Source: Pseudoalteromonas shioyasakiensis
GTDB lineage: Bacteria; Pseudomonadota; Gammaproteobacteria; Enterobacterales; Alteromonadaceae
DNA length: 64,000 bases
Direction of reading: 5' to 3'
NCBI RefSeq assembly: GCF_001550135.1
Contig: NZ_LRUE01000014.1
Span: forward strand, 310,001-374,000
Shown: piece after piece, positions 53,277-63,800 of the stretch
Layout of the letters: every line of letters begins with the position of its first letter
How positions within the stretch are numbered: position 1 is the first letter of the stretch
Notes under the pieces: generated by a model
Databases searched by the model: none
What the model saw: the letters and a program-made list of their open reading frames with translations, nothing else
Told to the model about the DNA's origin: nothing
Program-made: the position numbers and the translations under genes

Positions 53277-54845
53277 ATGTCTAAAGATTTTATCTTGCCA
53301 GATATCGGCGAAGGCATCGTAGAGTGTGAAATTGTTGAATGGTTAGTTGCAGAAGGCGATTCTGTAAAAGAAGACCAGCCTATTTGTGATGTTATGACCG
53401 ACAAGGCGCTTGTGCAAATTCCTGCTGTTCATGATGGTGTGATCAGTAAGCTTTATTATGCAAAAGGGGATATTGCGAAAGTACATGCACCATTATTTGC
53501 AATGGATGTTGATGGCGAAGCACCAACACAAAGCGAAGAAGCGCAAGCGCCTGCTGCAACTGAAGCATCATCTGAGACTGGTGAGCACTTAGAAGATTTC
53601 ATTTTACCAGATATAGGTGAAGGTATCGTTGAGTGTGAAATCGTTGAGTGGTTAGTGAGTGAAGGCGATGAAATCGTAGAAGACCAAGCTGTGTGTGATG
53701 TAATGACAGACAAAGCATTGGTGCAAATTCCGGCTAAGTACACAGGTAAAGTTGAAAAGCTTTATTATCAAAAAGGTGATATTGCAGCGGTTCACAGCCC
53801 ATTATTCCAAATGAGCATTGCAGGGCAAAGCGCAGAGCCAGATGTAAGTTCTGCGGTAGTTAAAGCACAAACAAATGCAGCAACTAAACCTTCGCAGAAG
53901 CCTGCGGCTTCAGCAAACTCTAGCAAACAACTTAATAAGAAAGCAGTTGCTTCACCTGCTGTTCGTCGTAAAGCCCGTGAACTTGATGTTGATTTAACGC
54001 AAGTACCAGGCTCTGGTAAAAACGGCCGTATTTATAAACAAGATATCGAAGATTTCTTGAATGAAACACCAAGCCAAACAGCAACACAACAAGCTGCGCC
54101 AAAAGCGGCAGAGCCTGTATCATCTGTGGCATCTTCTGGTGGTAATCGTGTAGAGCCTATTAAAGGCATTAAAGCGGCAATGGCTAAGCAGATGGTTGCT
54201 TCAGTTTCGACAATTCCTCACTTTACTTTCTGTGATGAAATTGACCTAACTAAACTGATTGCAATGCGCAGTGAGCTTAAAGAGCAGTATAAGCAACAGG
54301 GCGTTAAGCTCACTATGATGCCGTTCTTTATCAAAGCACTGTCGTTAGCGATTAAGCAATTCCCAGTACTAAACTCGCAAGTAAATGATGATTGCAGCGA
54401 GCTAACTTACTTTGATGATCATAACATCGGTATGGCGGTTGATTCTAAGATTGGTTTACTCGTACCAAACATTAAATCGTGCCAGTCAAAGAGCATCGTA
54501 GATGTTGCAAACGAAGTGACCCGCTTAACTGAAGCAGCACGTGATGGTCGTGTTTCACCGGATGATTTGAAAGGCGGCACTATTAGCATTTCTAACATCG
54601 GTGCGATTGGCGGCACAATTGCAACCCCGATCATCAATAAACCTGAAGTAGCGATTGTTGCTTTAGGTAAACTGCAGCATTTACCTCGTTTTGATGCACA
54701 AGGCAATGTTGTTTCAGCTGCTATTATGCAAGTAAGCTGGTCTGGAGACCACCGAGTGATTGATGGCGGTACAATTGCCCGCTTCAATAACTTATGGAAG
54801 TCTTACTTAGAAGACCCTGCAAAAATGATGATGGCGATGAGCTAA
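53277..54845 (+). CDS. bkdB: Branched-chain 2-oxoacid dehydrogenase E2 with two lipoyl domains
   Basis: A 522-residue acyltransferase core. Two lipoyl domains lie in tandem (about 1-78 and 106-183), each with DVMTDKALVQIP where the Lys is lipoylated. A peripheral subunit-binding domain follows (about 222-262: SPAVRRKARELDVDLTQVPG), then the catalytic domain (about 290-520) with GDHRVIDGG carrying the active His and Asp. The two lipoyl domains are near copies in protein but differ at many synonymous sites. The E3 gene is not adjacent, so E3 (lipoamide dehydrogenase) must come from elsewhere. Confidence 0.92.
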   Translation: MSKDFILPDIGEGIVECEIVEWLVAEGDSVKEDQPICDVMTDKALVQIPAVHDGVISKLYYAKGDIAKVHAPLFAMDVDGEAPTQSEEAQAPAATEASSETGEHLEDFILPDIGEGIVECEIVEWLVSEGDEIVEDQAVCDVMTDKALVQIPAKYTGKVEKLYYQKGDIAAVHSPLFQMSIAGQSAEPDVSSAVVKAQTNAATKPSQKPAASANSSKQLNKKAVASPAVRRKARELDVDLTQVPGSGKNGRIYKQDIEDFLNETPSQTATQQAAPKAAEPVSSVASSGGNRVEPIKGIKAAMAKQMVASVSTIPHFTFCDEIDLTKLIAMRSELKEQYKQQGVKLTMMPFFIKALSLAIKQFPVLNSQVNDDCSELTYFDDHNIGMAVDSKIGLLVPNIKSCQSKSIVDVANEVTRLTEAARDGRVSPDDLKGGTISISNIGAIGGTIATPIINKPEVAIVALGKLQHLPRFDAQGNVVSAAIMQVSWSGDHRVIDGGTIARFNNLWKSYLEDPAKMMMAMS

Positions 54846-54859
54846 CATTAGTAAGCATT

Positions 54860-54888
54860 AAAAAAACCAGCCTCGGCTGGTTTTTTTA
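54860..54888. terminator. Terminator after bkdB
   Basis: CCAGCC (54867-54872) pairs with GGCTGG (54875-54880), with an A-run before and seven T after. It can serve the convergent exporter gene as well. Confidence 0.9.
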
Positions 54889-54907
54889 ATTGTAAATATT
54901 GTCTTTG

Positions 54908-56080
54908 CTATATGCTGTAAAAATACAATCCATAACCGAGTAACAGCGCTGGAATTGTTGAATACACCGTCGCGATTAAGGCCGCTTTTGGCGCTAATGC
55001 AATAGCTGGGAATAGGGCATCGCCGTCATTTGAAATTGCATTGGCTGCCATCGCACTAAATGGAATAATACCCTGAATATAGAGTGTCATTACGACGATT
55101 TGTGGACCGCAGCCAGGTAATAAGCCAATAGCCACAGCCACCAGCGGTGCAAGATAAGCATACTCAGAAAACCAGACTGTTAAATCAACACCGACTAGGT
55201 TAACGAGAATTTCAAACAGCATAAAGCTGGCAACAACCCAGGCAGTAACAAAGTGTGTGTCCATTAACACTTTCGTTAGTTTTGAGGGAGGTGTGCAAGG
55301 CGCTTCTTCACTGGTTACTTGCTTATAACTGCTGCCTTTAGAAGACAGAGACCACACAACCACGGTGAATAGCGCCATGATCGAGCCAAACAGGGTGACG
55401 CCAGTATTAACGCTTTGACTAAATTCGCTAAGGTCAGAATTGGTAGCGATAACAAAAGCAATAATCAAGCTTGGTACTAGGGTAAACTTCCAAATAGGGC
55501 GGCTAAATTTCAAAGCTCTTGGTTGGCATTGTGGCTGCTCGTAGTATTCACCTGCTTCGTCAGGTTGAAATTTATCTGGGCTATGAAATGTATTAACTAT
55601 CTGACCGCTAATAATACCTACAGCAACACCGATTAACATCATTAATAAACCATCAAGCGGGCGGGTTGCTAACAGTAAAAAGGCGGCATCGCCCATGGTT
55701 GCGGTTAAGACAGCAACAACAGAGCCAAAGCTAGCCTGCTTTTTAGTAAATTGGGTAACCACAATAATGGCACCCCCACAGCCAGGTAAAGCACCTAAAA
55801 TAGACGCAAAGCTCACCTCTAGAATGCCTGATTTAGCACGTAAATAGCTAAGCTGTAATTGAGGAAGTCGATCAATAAGGTAGTAATAGATTAATAAGGT
55901 GGCTGCAACAAATACAGATACTTGAAAAAAAGCATCACTAAGCGCTTGTAGGGTGAATTCTCGGCTTGCAGGTACCGCTAAAGAAATCAGTAATAAAAGG
56001 GGTAAAATTAAGCGTTTATTGTCCGTAATGTAACACCTCGCTTTATTAGGAATAAACCTCGTTTGTGTTAGTGAGAGCAT
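54908..56080 (-). CDS. Putative heavy-metal (manganese?) exporter, 10-TM family
   Basis: A 390-residue membrane protein with about ten segments. Two similar motifs, GALPGCGGAIIVV and GLLPGCGPQIVVM, lie in the first and second halves and suggest an internal duplication. This is the family annotated as putative 10TM heavy-metal exporter or putative manganese transporter; direct evidence for the substrate is thin. A long cytoplasmic loop (about 165-205) is rich in acidic residues and Gln. The ATG at 56080 was preferred to an in-frame TTG at 56089. A Fur-like box lies upstream. Confidence 0.75.
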   Translation of the reverse strand: MLSLTQTRFIPNKARCYITDNKRLILPLLLLISLAVPASREFTLQALSDAFFQVSVFVAATLLIYYYLIDRLPQLQLSYLRAKSGILEVSFASILGALPGCGGAIIVVTQFTKKQASFGSVVAVLTATMGDAAFLLLATRPLDGLLMMLIGVAVGIISGQIVNTFHSPDKFQPDEAGEYYEQPQCQPRALKFSRPIWKFTLVPSLIIAFVIATNSDLSEFSQSVNTGVTLFGSIMALFTVVVWSLSSKGSSYKQVTSEEAPCTPPSKLTKVLMDTHFVTAWVVASFMLFEILVNLVGVDLTVWFSEYAYLAPLVAVAIGLLPGCGPQIVVMTLYIQGIIPFSAMAANAISNDGDALFPAIALAPKAALIATVYSTIPALLLGYGLYFYSI

Positions 56081-56126
56081 ACAGTGCAACCTAAAAATTA
56101 ATCAGGGTACACTGTATTACGATTTT

Positions 56127-56147
56127 AAATGAAAATCAATCTCATTT
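56127..56147. promoter_or_regulatory. Fur-like box upstream of the exporter gene
   Basis: Read on the minus strand the 21 bases AAATGAGATTGATTTTCATTT form a near-palindrome (8 of 10 pairs around a central G) close to the Fur consensus GATAATGATAATCATTATC and its AATGA...TCATT halves. It lies 47 bases before the exporter start, between that gene and the upstream M28 gene. Confidence 0.55.
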
Positions 56148-56151
56148 GTAT

Positions 56152-57777
56152 CTATTTGCGTTGAAACTCAGAAGTGGCATTCCAGGTCGGCCATTCTTTT
56201 CGTTCTGAGATATCAAAACCTACTTGATAGAATAACTGAAGGTCCTGAACGGCACCTGATAAATCCCATTCATCACGGTAACGGTCGCAAGGCTGATGAT
56301 AACAACCACGAAGCACTAGGCTCATACGCTTACGGTAATTTGCCGTTTCTTCGTCAAGGGCTTCACTACCACCACCGGCATACATTGCTGGTACACCCAT
56401 GTTTGCAAATGCAAAGTGATCAGAGCGGTAGTAACCACCTGAAGACGGCTTAGGGTCACCAGATACTGTACGGCCTTGTGCTTTAGCAGCTGTTTCTAGC
56501 AGGCTATCCATTTCTGATTTACCAATACCAACAACACTGATGTCTTTTACTTTACCTAATAGGTTTAAGCTATCCATATTGATGTTAGCAACCGTTTGTG
56601 ATGCTGGGATCACTGGGTTTGCAGCATAATATTTCGAGCCAAGTAAACCTTGTTCTTCAGCAGTAACGGCTAAGAAAGTCATTGAACGGCTAGGGTGCTC
56701 AGGTAAGGTAGCGAATGCTTCAGCAACTTCGATTAAACCAGCAGTACCCGTTGCATTATCATGGGCACCATTATAGATTTGGTCACCTTTACGCGTTTTA
56801 TCTGTACCAAGGTGATCCCAGTGAGCTGAATAAATGATGTGCTCGTCTGGCTTTTCGCTACCCGGTAACGTCGCGATAAAGTTATACGAAATTGACTTTT
56901 TGATTGTGTTATTTACTTCAACACTTGCAGTTAGGTCGCCCATATCAACATGGTAAGCGCCTTTTGCCGCATTAGCTTTCATGGTATCGAAATCTAAGCC
57001 TGCTTTTGTGAAAAGCTCTTTAGCAACATCAGTTGTTACCCAGCCTTCAACAGCAACACGGTCCATGTTGTTATTTTCTTTTTGGAAACCAAATTGCTCA
57101 CCGCTCCAAGAGTTTTCAACAACTGACCATGGGTAAGAAGCCGGTGCTGTTTCGTGGATGATAATCGCACCAGCTGCACCTTGACGGCTTGCTTCTTCAT
57201 ATTTGTATGTCCAACGACCGTAATAGGTCATGGCATCGCCGGTGAATAAATCAGGGTTTTTCGTCGCAAAACCAGGATCGTTTACCAGCATAACAACTGT
57301 TTTGCCTTTAACATCTAGGCCTTCGTAGTCGTTCCAGTTGTATTCTGGTGCATTAACACCGTAGCCAACGAATACTAATTCAGAATCTTTAATGCTTTGC
57401 TTAGCACTAATACGGCTGCTACCCATTACCATATCCTTTTTGTATTGGTAATCTTTGCCGCCAATGGTAAGTACCATGTCTGAATCAGCTTCTAGTGAAA
57501 CAAGCGGTACTTCTTGTAAGAAGCTATCACCGTTACCCGGCTCAAAACCCAATGCTTTAAATTGGTCGGTTAAATAGGCAAGCGTTAGCTCTTCACCTTT
57601 AGAAGATGGTGCACGGCCACCGAACTCATCAGAGGCAAGCACTTTAATATGCTCTGCAAGTTGCTCTGCGTTAATGCTTTGATAGGCTTTTTCGACATCA
57701 CTTGATGTGATACTTGTTGAAGCACAGCCCGCAAGAATGGCACTTGCAAGGACTGTCATTGGAAAATAGCGTTTCAT
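56152..57777 (-). CDS. M28-family lipoprotein aminopeptidase with PA domain
   Basis: A 541-residue protein with a lipoprotein signal (LAGCAST, lipidated Cys18). An M28 domain is split by a protease-associated insert (about 130-270). All metal-site motifs are canonical: YSAHWDHLG (HxD), GAHDNATGTAG, AVTAEEQGLLGS (Glu-Glu), NINMDSLN and YYRSDHFAFA (last His). It is expected to trim N-terminal residues from peptides while anchored to the outer membrane. Unlike the M28 protein at 9309 it has an intact HxD. The exporter gene follows downstream, with its own promoter. Confidence 0.9.
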   Translation of the reverse strand: MKRYFPMTVLASAILAGCASTSITSSDVEKAYQSINAEQLAEHIKVLASDEFGGRAPSSKGEELTLAYLTDQFKALGFEPGNGDSFLQEVPLVSLEADSDMVLTIGGKDYQYKKDMVMGSSRISAKQSIKDSELVFVGYGVNAPEYNWNDYEGLDVKGKTVVMLVNDPGFATKNPDLFTGDAMTYYGRWTYKYEEASRQGAAGAIIIHETAPASYPWSVVENSWSGEQFGFQKENNNMDRVAVEGWVTTDVAKELFTKAGLDFDTMKANAAKGAYHVDMGDLTASVEVNNTIKKSISYNFIATLPGSEKPDEHIIYSAHWDHLGTDKTRKGDQIYNGAHDNATGTAGLIEVAEAFATLPEHPSRSMTFLAVTAEEQGLLGSKYYAANPVIPASQTVANINMDSLNLLGKVKDISVVGIGKSEMDSLLETAAKAQGRTVSGDPKPSSGGYYRSDHFAFANMGVPAMYAGGGSEALDEETANYRKRMSLVLRGCYHQPCDRYRDEWDLSGAVQDLQLFYQVGFDISERKEWPTWNATSEFQRK

Positions 57778-57887
57778 AATAGCTCTTTTTTTGTTTTATG
57801 GTGGCATTAGTATATGAGGTTCTATTAATGAGAACCAGTTTTTACGGTAAACTACCCACAATACATCAAGAAGTTAAAAAATAAGCA

Positions 57888-58700
57888 ATGAAACGATTTA
57901 CTGCTCCCGAGCAATGGTCAACACAATACCTCACAACGGGGGCTTTTAGTGACCTAGCGACGCTATTTAATTTAGATAAACTGTCAGATTGGCCATCTTG
58001 CCAGTGGTTTAATCAATATCTAAATGCGAAAACTACACAGGGCAAAGCCATAACCTTTGTTGAAGATGAAAAGTTTGCTGATGAAACCCGTTATTATGAG
58101 CAAATCATATTTGAGACAGGGCAAGTACCAACAAGACAACAAAATTGGCATGACCTTTTTGGTGGTTTTATTTGGTGTTTATTTCCAAAAACCAAAGCGC
58201 TGATTAATCATCAGCATATCGAAGAAATTAAACTGCATGGTCTAAAAGAGCGTAGTAAACATCGAAATGCACTTACTTTATTTGACGAATGCGGTGTGGT
58301 GCTGGCAATTACTGAGCAAAGCTGGCAGCAACAATTACGCGACCATCAATGGCAGCAAGCCTTTGTAGAACAACGTGAACATTGGGGTAAAAGCATTAAG
58401 CCATTTATGTTTGGTCATGCTAACTACGAAATGCTCACTCAGCCGTATATTGGATTAACGGGTAAAGCATTATTTGTAATTGTTCCTGATGACATATTTT
58501 GTAAAGATTTAAGCGAGCAATATGCGTATCTAGATCAACGTCTTTATGAGATGATAAAGCTTGATGATTGTTTGCGTGATAATAAAAATTTATCGCCCTT
58601 ACCCTTGTTAGGCGTACCAGGATGGTGGACTGACAATGAAAATCCAGAATTTTACAGTAACACTGATTACTTTAGACCGAAACGAAGGAAACGCACATGA
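57888..58700 (+). CDS. DUF3025 family protein
   Basis: A 270-residue soluble protein. The pattern YYEQIIFETGQVPTRQQNWHDLFGGFIWCLFPKTKALIN and LHGLKERSKHRNALTLFDECGVVL is the one remembered for DUF3025. No catalytic motif was recognised. It overlaps the NatA-type ATPase gene by 4 bases (ATGA), which ties its expression to an ABC exporter. Confidence 0.8.
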   Translation: MKRFTAPEQWSTQYLTTGAFSDLATLFNLDKLSDWPSCQWFNQYLNAKTTQGKAITFVEDEKFADETRYYEQIIFETGQVPTRQQNWHDLFGGFIWCLFPKTKALINHQHIEEIKLHGLKERSKHRNALTLFDECGVVLAITEQSWQQQLRDHQWQQAFVEQREHWGKSIKPFMFGHANYEMLTQPYIGLTGKALFVIVPDDIFCKDLSEQYAYLDQRLYEMIKLDDCLRDNKNLSPLPLLGVPGWWTDNENPEFYSNTDYFRPKRRKRT

Positions 58701-59485
58701 TTGAAGTGGCCGGGCTTAAAAAGAAGTTTAAGCTAACAAAAGATCATAAAAAAAATAAAACGGACAACGTAGACCCCCGTGAAGATAAAGAATTTTTTCA
58801 TTCTGTAAGAGACGTCAGCTTTCAATGTAACAAAGGTGAAGTACTCGGTTTACTCGGCCCAAATGGTGCCGGTAAAACAACCACCCTTAGAATGATTTCA
58901 ACAGCCTTAAAACCAGATGAAGGCAGCATTACCATCTCTGGTCACGATATCGTTAAAAAGCCGTTAGTTGGCCGCAAATCAATTGGATTTCTTTCAGGTA
59001 GTACCGGCTTATATGGGCGTTTAACAGTTAAAGAAAACGTTGAATACTTTGCCCGTTTACATGGCATGAGTAAAAAAGCGGTAGCCGCTCGTTGTGATGA
59101 GCTATTCACCTTACTTGATATGCACAGCTTTATTGATAAACGCGCCGAAAACCTTTCAACAGGTATGAAGCAAAAAGCCAATATTGCCCGTGCTGTTGTT
59201 CATCATCCTGATGTGGTTATTCTTGATGAGCCGACAACTGGTTTAGATATTATGACTACGCAAACCGTAATTAACTTTATTCGCGGCCTTAAAGAGCAGG
59301 GCACACCAGTTATTTTTTCAACGCACCATTTAGATGAAGTTGCCTTACTTTGTGACCGTGTTGCAGTGATAAACCAAGGTATTAGTTGCTTTGATGGCAC
59401 CTTAGATGAGTTTAAACAAACAGGTCAAAGTGAAGAATTAAACCAAGCGTTTATGAATATTTTAACGGAGAGCCGTGATGTTTGA
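58697..59485 (+). CDS. natA: ABC transporter ATPase, NatA-like
   Basis: A 262-residue ABC ATPase. The Walker A is GPNGAGKTTT, the signature LSTGMKQKANIARAVVHHP, the Walker B VVILDEPTTGLD and the switch His in STHHLDEV. An extra charged segment (about 15-35, DHKKNKTDNVDPREDKEFF) is inserted near the start. It is like NatA of the Bacillus sodium extruder, and the product downstream is its permease. A 4-base overlap links it to the DUF3025 gene and an 8-base overlap to the permease gene. Confidence 0.9.
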   Translation: MIEVAGLKKKFKLTKDHKKNKTDNVDPREDKEFFHSVRDVSFQCNKGEVLGLLGPNGAGKTTTLRMISTALKPDEGSITISGHDIVKKPLVGRKSIGFLSGSTGLYGRLTVKENVEYFARLHGMSKKAVAARCDELFTLLDMHSFIDKRAENLSTGMKQKANIARAVVHHPDVVILDEPTTGLDIMTTQTVINFIRGLKEQGTPVIFSTHHLDEVALLCDRVAVINQGISCFDGTLDEFKQTGQSEELNQAFMNILTESRDV

Positions 59486-60686
59486 AGTATTTAAAAAGGA
59501 ATTAAAAGAGCTGTTACGTGACCGTAAAACATTGATATTCGTTGTTGCACTACCGGTTGCTATCTTCCCACTGTTATTTGCTGTTATGGCCTTTATTAGT
59601 TCACAAGCGGCGTTAGAGGCAGAACAAGAGGTCCATACTTACGCTATTATCAATGGCAATTACGCACAAGATTTTACAGATAAGGTGTTTTACCATAAGA
59701 GCTTTGCTTTATATAAAGGCGACGAAACCTTTAATACGGTAGAAGATCTCACTAAAGCGGTAAAAGCAGGCACCATAGACATGGGTATCTATTTACCGTC
59801 AGACGCTAAGCAAACCTTAGATGATGCAAAGCAAAGCGAATGGCAAGTTGTGTATAACGACGCAAAAGCAATTAACTTCTTATTTGACCGTGTAAAAGAA
59901 CTGGCAAAAGAATATGGCGATACGCTGCGTACAAACAAACTATTAAGCTTTGGTGTATCAGAAGAGCAACAAGCTGCCATTATCGAGCCTATTAAATTTG
60001 TGAAGGTCGACACTGCAGATAAACGTGAAAATCTTGGCGAGAAAATAGGCGGGTTTATTCCTTATCTACTTATTCCTCTGGTATTGATGGGCGCAACGTA
60101 TCCGGCGATTGATTTAGGAGCTGGTGAAAAAGAGCGTGGTACGCTCGAAACCCTTCTACTTACACCAATCACCCGTACACAGCTGGTGTTAGGTAAGTTT
60201 GTAACCTTACTTGCTTCTTCTATTGCGACAACCACCATTACTGTACTCAGTATGGGTGTGTGGATATCAGTGGCCATTGCATTCGTAGATTTAGCAGTTG
60301 TTAAAAACGCATTTAGCTCTTTAACCGTATTAGATTTAGGGCTGATTTTTGTGTTGTTATTACCTATTGCTGCAATCTTCTCATCATTAGCGTTGGCTAT
60401 TTCAATTTATGCGCGAACCTTTAAAGAAGCGCAAAACTACATGGCACCACTTAGCATGGGTGTAATTTTTCCAATTATGGTTGCCTTGATGCCAAATGTT
60501 GAACTGACGAGCAAAACAGCATTCATTCCTGTTACAAATGTAGCTTTGGCAATCAAAGAAATTATTAAAGGTACAGTTGATTACACACTCGTGGGTTTAA
60601 TTTTCTTAGCGACAGTGATTGTGGCAGGTGCATTACTCGCGTTTTGCGTTAAATGGTTTAATAAAGAAGATGTCTTATTTAGATAA
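59478..60686 (+). CDS. natB: ABC transporter permease, NatB-like
   Basis: A 402-residue ABC-2-type permease with a membrane segment near the start (about 20-40), a periplasmic domain (about 45-185) and about five more segments in the second half (about 190-400). LGAGEKERGTLETLLLTPITRTQLVLGKF is the typical ABC-2 (NatB) coupling region. NatAB exports sodium in Bacillus; here the substrate is only inferred from family. The ATG at 59478 was preferred to the GTG just before it. A terminator lies downstream. Confidence 0.88.
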   Translation: MFEVFKKELKELLRDRKTLIFVVALPVAIFPLLFAVMAFISSQAALEAEQEVHTYAIINGNYAQDFTDKVFYHKSFALYKGDETFNTVEDLTKAVKAGTIDMGIYLPSDAKQTLDDAKQSEWQVVYNDAKAINFLFDRVKELAKEYGDTLRTNKLLSFGVSEEQQAAIIEPIKFVKVDTADKRENLGEKIGGFIPYLLIPLVLMGATYPAIDLGAGEKERGTLETLLLTPITRTQLVLGKFVTLLASSIATTTITVLSMGVWISVAIAFVDLAVVKNAFSSLTVLDLGLIFVLLLPIAAIFSSLALAISIYARTFKEAQNYMAPLSMGVIFPIMVALMPNVELTSKTAFIPVTNVALAIKEIIKGTVDYTLVGLIFLATVIVAGALLAFCVKWFNKEDVLFR

Positions 60687-60710
60687 GAGATACTGATTTT
60701 ACCTAATAAT

Positions 60711-60733
60711 AAAGCACCATTTTGGTGCTTTAT
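60711..60733 (+). terminator. Terminator after natB
   Basis: AAAGCACCA (60711-60719) pairs exactly with TGGTGCTTT (60723-60731), followed by ATTTGTTTG, a moderate T-tract. Confidence 0.7.
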
Positions 60734-60858
60734 TTGTTTGTAAGCCAAGCTAAGTACCTGCCAATCCTTATTACTTAATATATTTTCTGTATACTCCGCT
60801 TTTATTACTATTCTCTCCTATACTCTAAAGCAGAGTAGAAAAGAAGGCTTTCGATTCA

Positions 60859-63800
60859 ATGGATTCTGGACATTCAGCGCATTTCTATCAACGTTACAAA
60901 TTACCAATACTCGCTTTTTGTATTCTCTTGCTATTGGCTATTTTTGTATCTGTAAAGTATGAATACGACCTTAGAGAGGATGTGTTCAGCCGCACCTTTG
61001 AACAGATGCAGAGAGAGCTCGACACTAAAGAAAGTGTATTAAAAACAAGTTTAAGAGAGAATATTTCTGCACTTAACTTTTTAGATTCAACGCCGCCAGT
61101 GCTTGCAATTATGCGCGCTACCAATGATCAAAATATAGATCCCGTGTTAGGCACGCCTATCTCGGCATGGAAAGATCGCCTAGCAAAAATCTTTACTGGT
61201 TTTATGTCAACAGATAAAGACCTCGCACAAGCTCGCTACATTTATATTGCTGATAATGGCAAAGAAGTTGTGCGGGTTGATAGTTTAAATGGTCAGGCTT
61301 ATAGAGTGCCTGATGACAAGTTACAACACAAAGGCCAACGTGATTACATGCAAATCACAGCAGAGCTTGAAAATGGCCAAATTTATATATCACCTATTAA
61401 CTACAATCGTGAAAATGGCCGTTTACAACAGCCCTATACCAGTACATATCGTATTGCAAAACTAGTAAAAGATGCTGAAGGTAAGCCGTTTGCCGTTTTG
61501 ATCTTAAACTATTATGCAGCCGATTTGCTTAATAAGCTGACCAGTAACATTGCTGATAATCTGTCTGTGTATTTATTAAATGCGCAGCAACAATTTATCT
61601 ATCACCCAAAGGAAAAATATCGCTTTAGTTTTGAGCTTGATGACGCTCATTATTGGAATGAAGAATTTAGCAGTAGCCAACAAATGATAGGTGTTGATTT
61701 TTTTGACGTAGTAAACCTACCTGAAAAACTATATATAGATAAAATTATTGAGTTTAAAAATGGCGTTCAAATGCAGCCATTGACACTGGCTGTCTCAATA
61801 AATACCGATACATTGCTGCATGAAATACATCACAAACGATTAAGGTTTATTGGCATTTTATGCTTAATCATTTTAGTCGTGCTGATGTTATTTATTATCT
61901 ACCAACGTGACATCAACAGAAAAATTGAGCTGAGTTTTCTTAAAGAAAAGAACAGTAAAATCATAGAAGACTCGACAGATGCCATCATTATGGTTCAGCC
62001 AAATGGTGTTATTTGTAATGCGAATGAAACGGCAAAAACGTTTTTTGGTATTACAGAGCAAACCACCCATTTTGATACCTTGTTTAATTATAACGATGAA
62101 GATTTTCAAGGGATTGCACAAGCCATTAAAGAAGGGCAGCGTTGCTCGTTTGAAGCGGTTCACATTAGTGAACAGAGCACTCATTATTTCTCGATTACCA
62201 TGACACCTGTTTTTGATGCAGCGAAGCAGCAATATCAAATAGCGGCAATACTACGCAATATTGATTCACTTAAGTGCGCTCAACATCAACTAGAAAAGCT
62301 TAATGTGACACTAGAAGAAAAAGTAAAAAGCCGCACAGCCGAGCTCGAAAAGGCCACCGAAGAAGCATTAGCTGCTAGTAAAGCTAAAAGTGAATTTGTC
62401 GCTAACATCTCCCATGAAATCCGCACTCCAATGAATGGTGTCCTTGGCATGCTCGAAATGCTTGAAGAAGAACCATTATCTACTCAGCAAATGCAATATT
62501 TACATTATGCAAATACCAGCGCTAACTCATTGATGACACTGATCAATGACATTCTCGATTTTTCAAAAATTGAAGCTGGTAAACTTGATTTAGATAGTCA
62601 TGAGTTTGATGTTGTTTCAGTGTGCAGTGATTTAATAACATCAATGGCTGTTCAAGGTCAGAAAAAAGGTATTGAAATACTGTTCGATGCGCATGCTATT
62701 ACTAAGCGTGCTGTAATGGGTGATAGCCACCGCTTAAAACAAATTCTCAATAATTTACTCAGTAATGCATTTAAGTTTACCCATAAAGGTCATGTTAGTT
62801 TAACGGTTAAGGAACAGCTGCATACAGATAAGTCGCTTTGCCTAAGCTTTGTAGTTGAAGATACAGGTATTGGTATTTCGAAAGAAAACCAAAGTAAATT
62901 GTTTGAAGTATTTACCCAAGAGGACTCAAGCACAACACGCCATTATGGTGGCAGTGGTTTAGGGCTTTCAATAAGTCGAAAGCTCGCTCAGTTGATGGGC
63001 GGTGATATTATCGTTGAAAGTGAAAAAGGAAAAGGAAGCCGCTTTTGTGCAAGTATCACAGTGTCACTCAGTGGCTCATTAAAAGAGCAGGGTACGATTA
63101 CGGCTTTGAATAACAAACAAGTTGGTTGTGCAGTTTTATATGCTCTACTTGGTCAGAACATTGAAACCCAATTAGAGAAAACTTGTCAGCCTCAGCCATC
63201 GAAAGTTTCTCGAATAAGTGATATACCTGAAAATGATTTCAATCAGTTAGATTTACTTATCATTGATCATAAACACCCAGAACTAAATAATGTGTTGAGT
63301 TTTGCAAATCGATACCCCGACACCTGTGTATTAATTTTAGGTGTTATGGCATCACTTAAACAAAAAGAAACATTACCGAGCAATTGTACTGTTATTGCAA
63401 AACCTGTCACTCCAGATGAATTAGCCTATAAACTCGCGGTTTTATTTAATGATAATAACTCTGTTATTGAGCGTAAAAATACAGATACTAAAGAAATTAT
63501 TGAGCTTGATTTAACATCTCGTTCAGTGCTTATCGTCGACGATAACATGATTAATATTGAGGTGAGCAAAGCCATTTTAAGAGATAGCCATGTTCATATT
63601 GAATCAGCCAGCGATGGTCTTGAAGCAATTGAGGTATTGAATAATAGCGAAACTCAATTTGATCTGATCTTGATGGATTGCCAAATGCCAAACTTAAATG
63701 GGTATGACTGTACCAAAGCAATCAGGCAGGGAAAAACAGGCGAGAAATACCAAGATGTGGTGATCATAGCCATGACCGCAAGTGCGATGGCTGGCGATAG

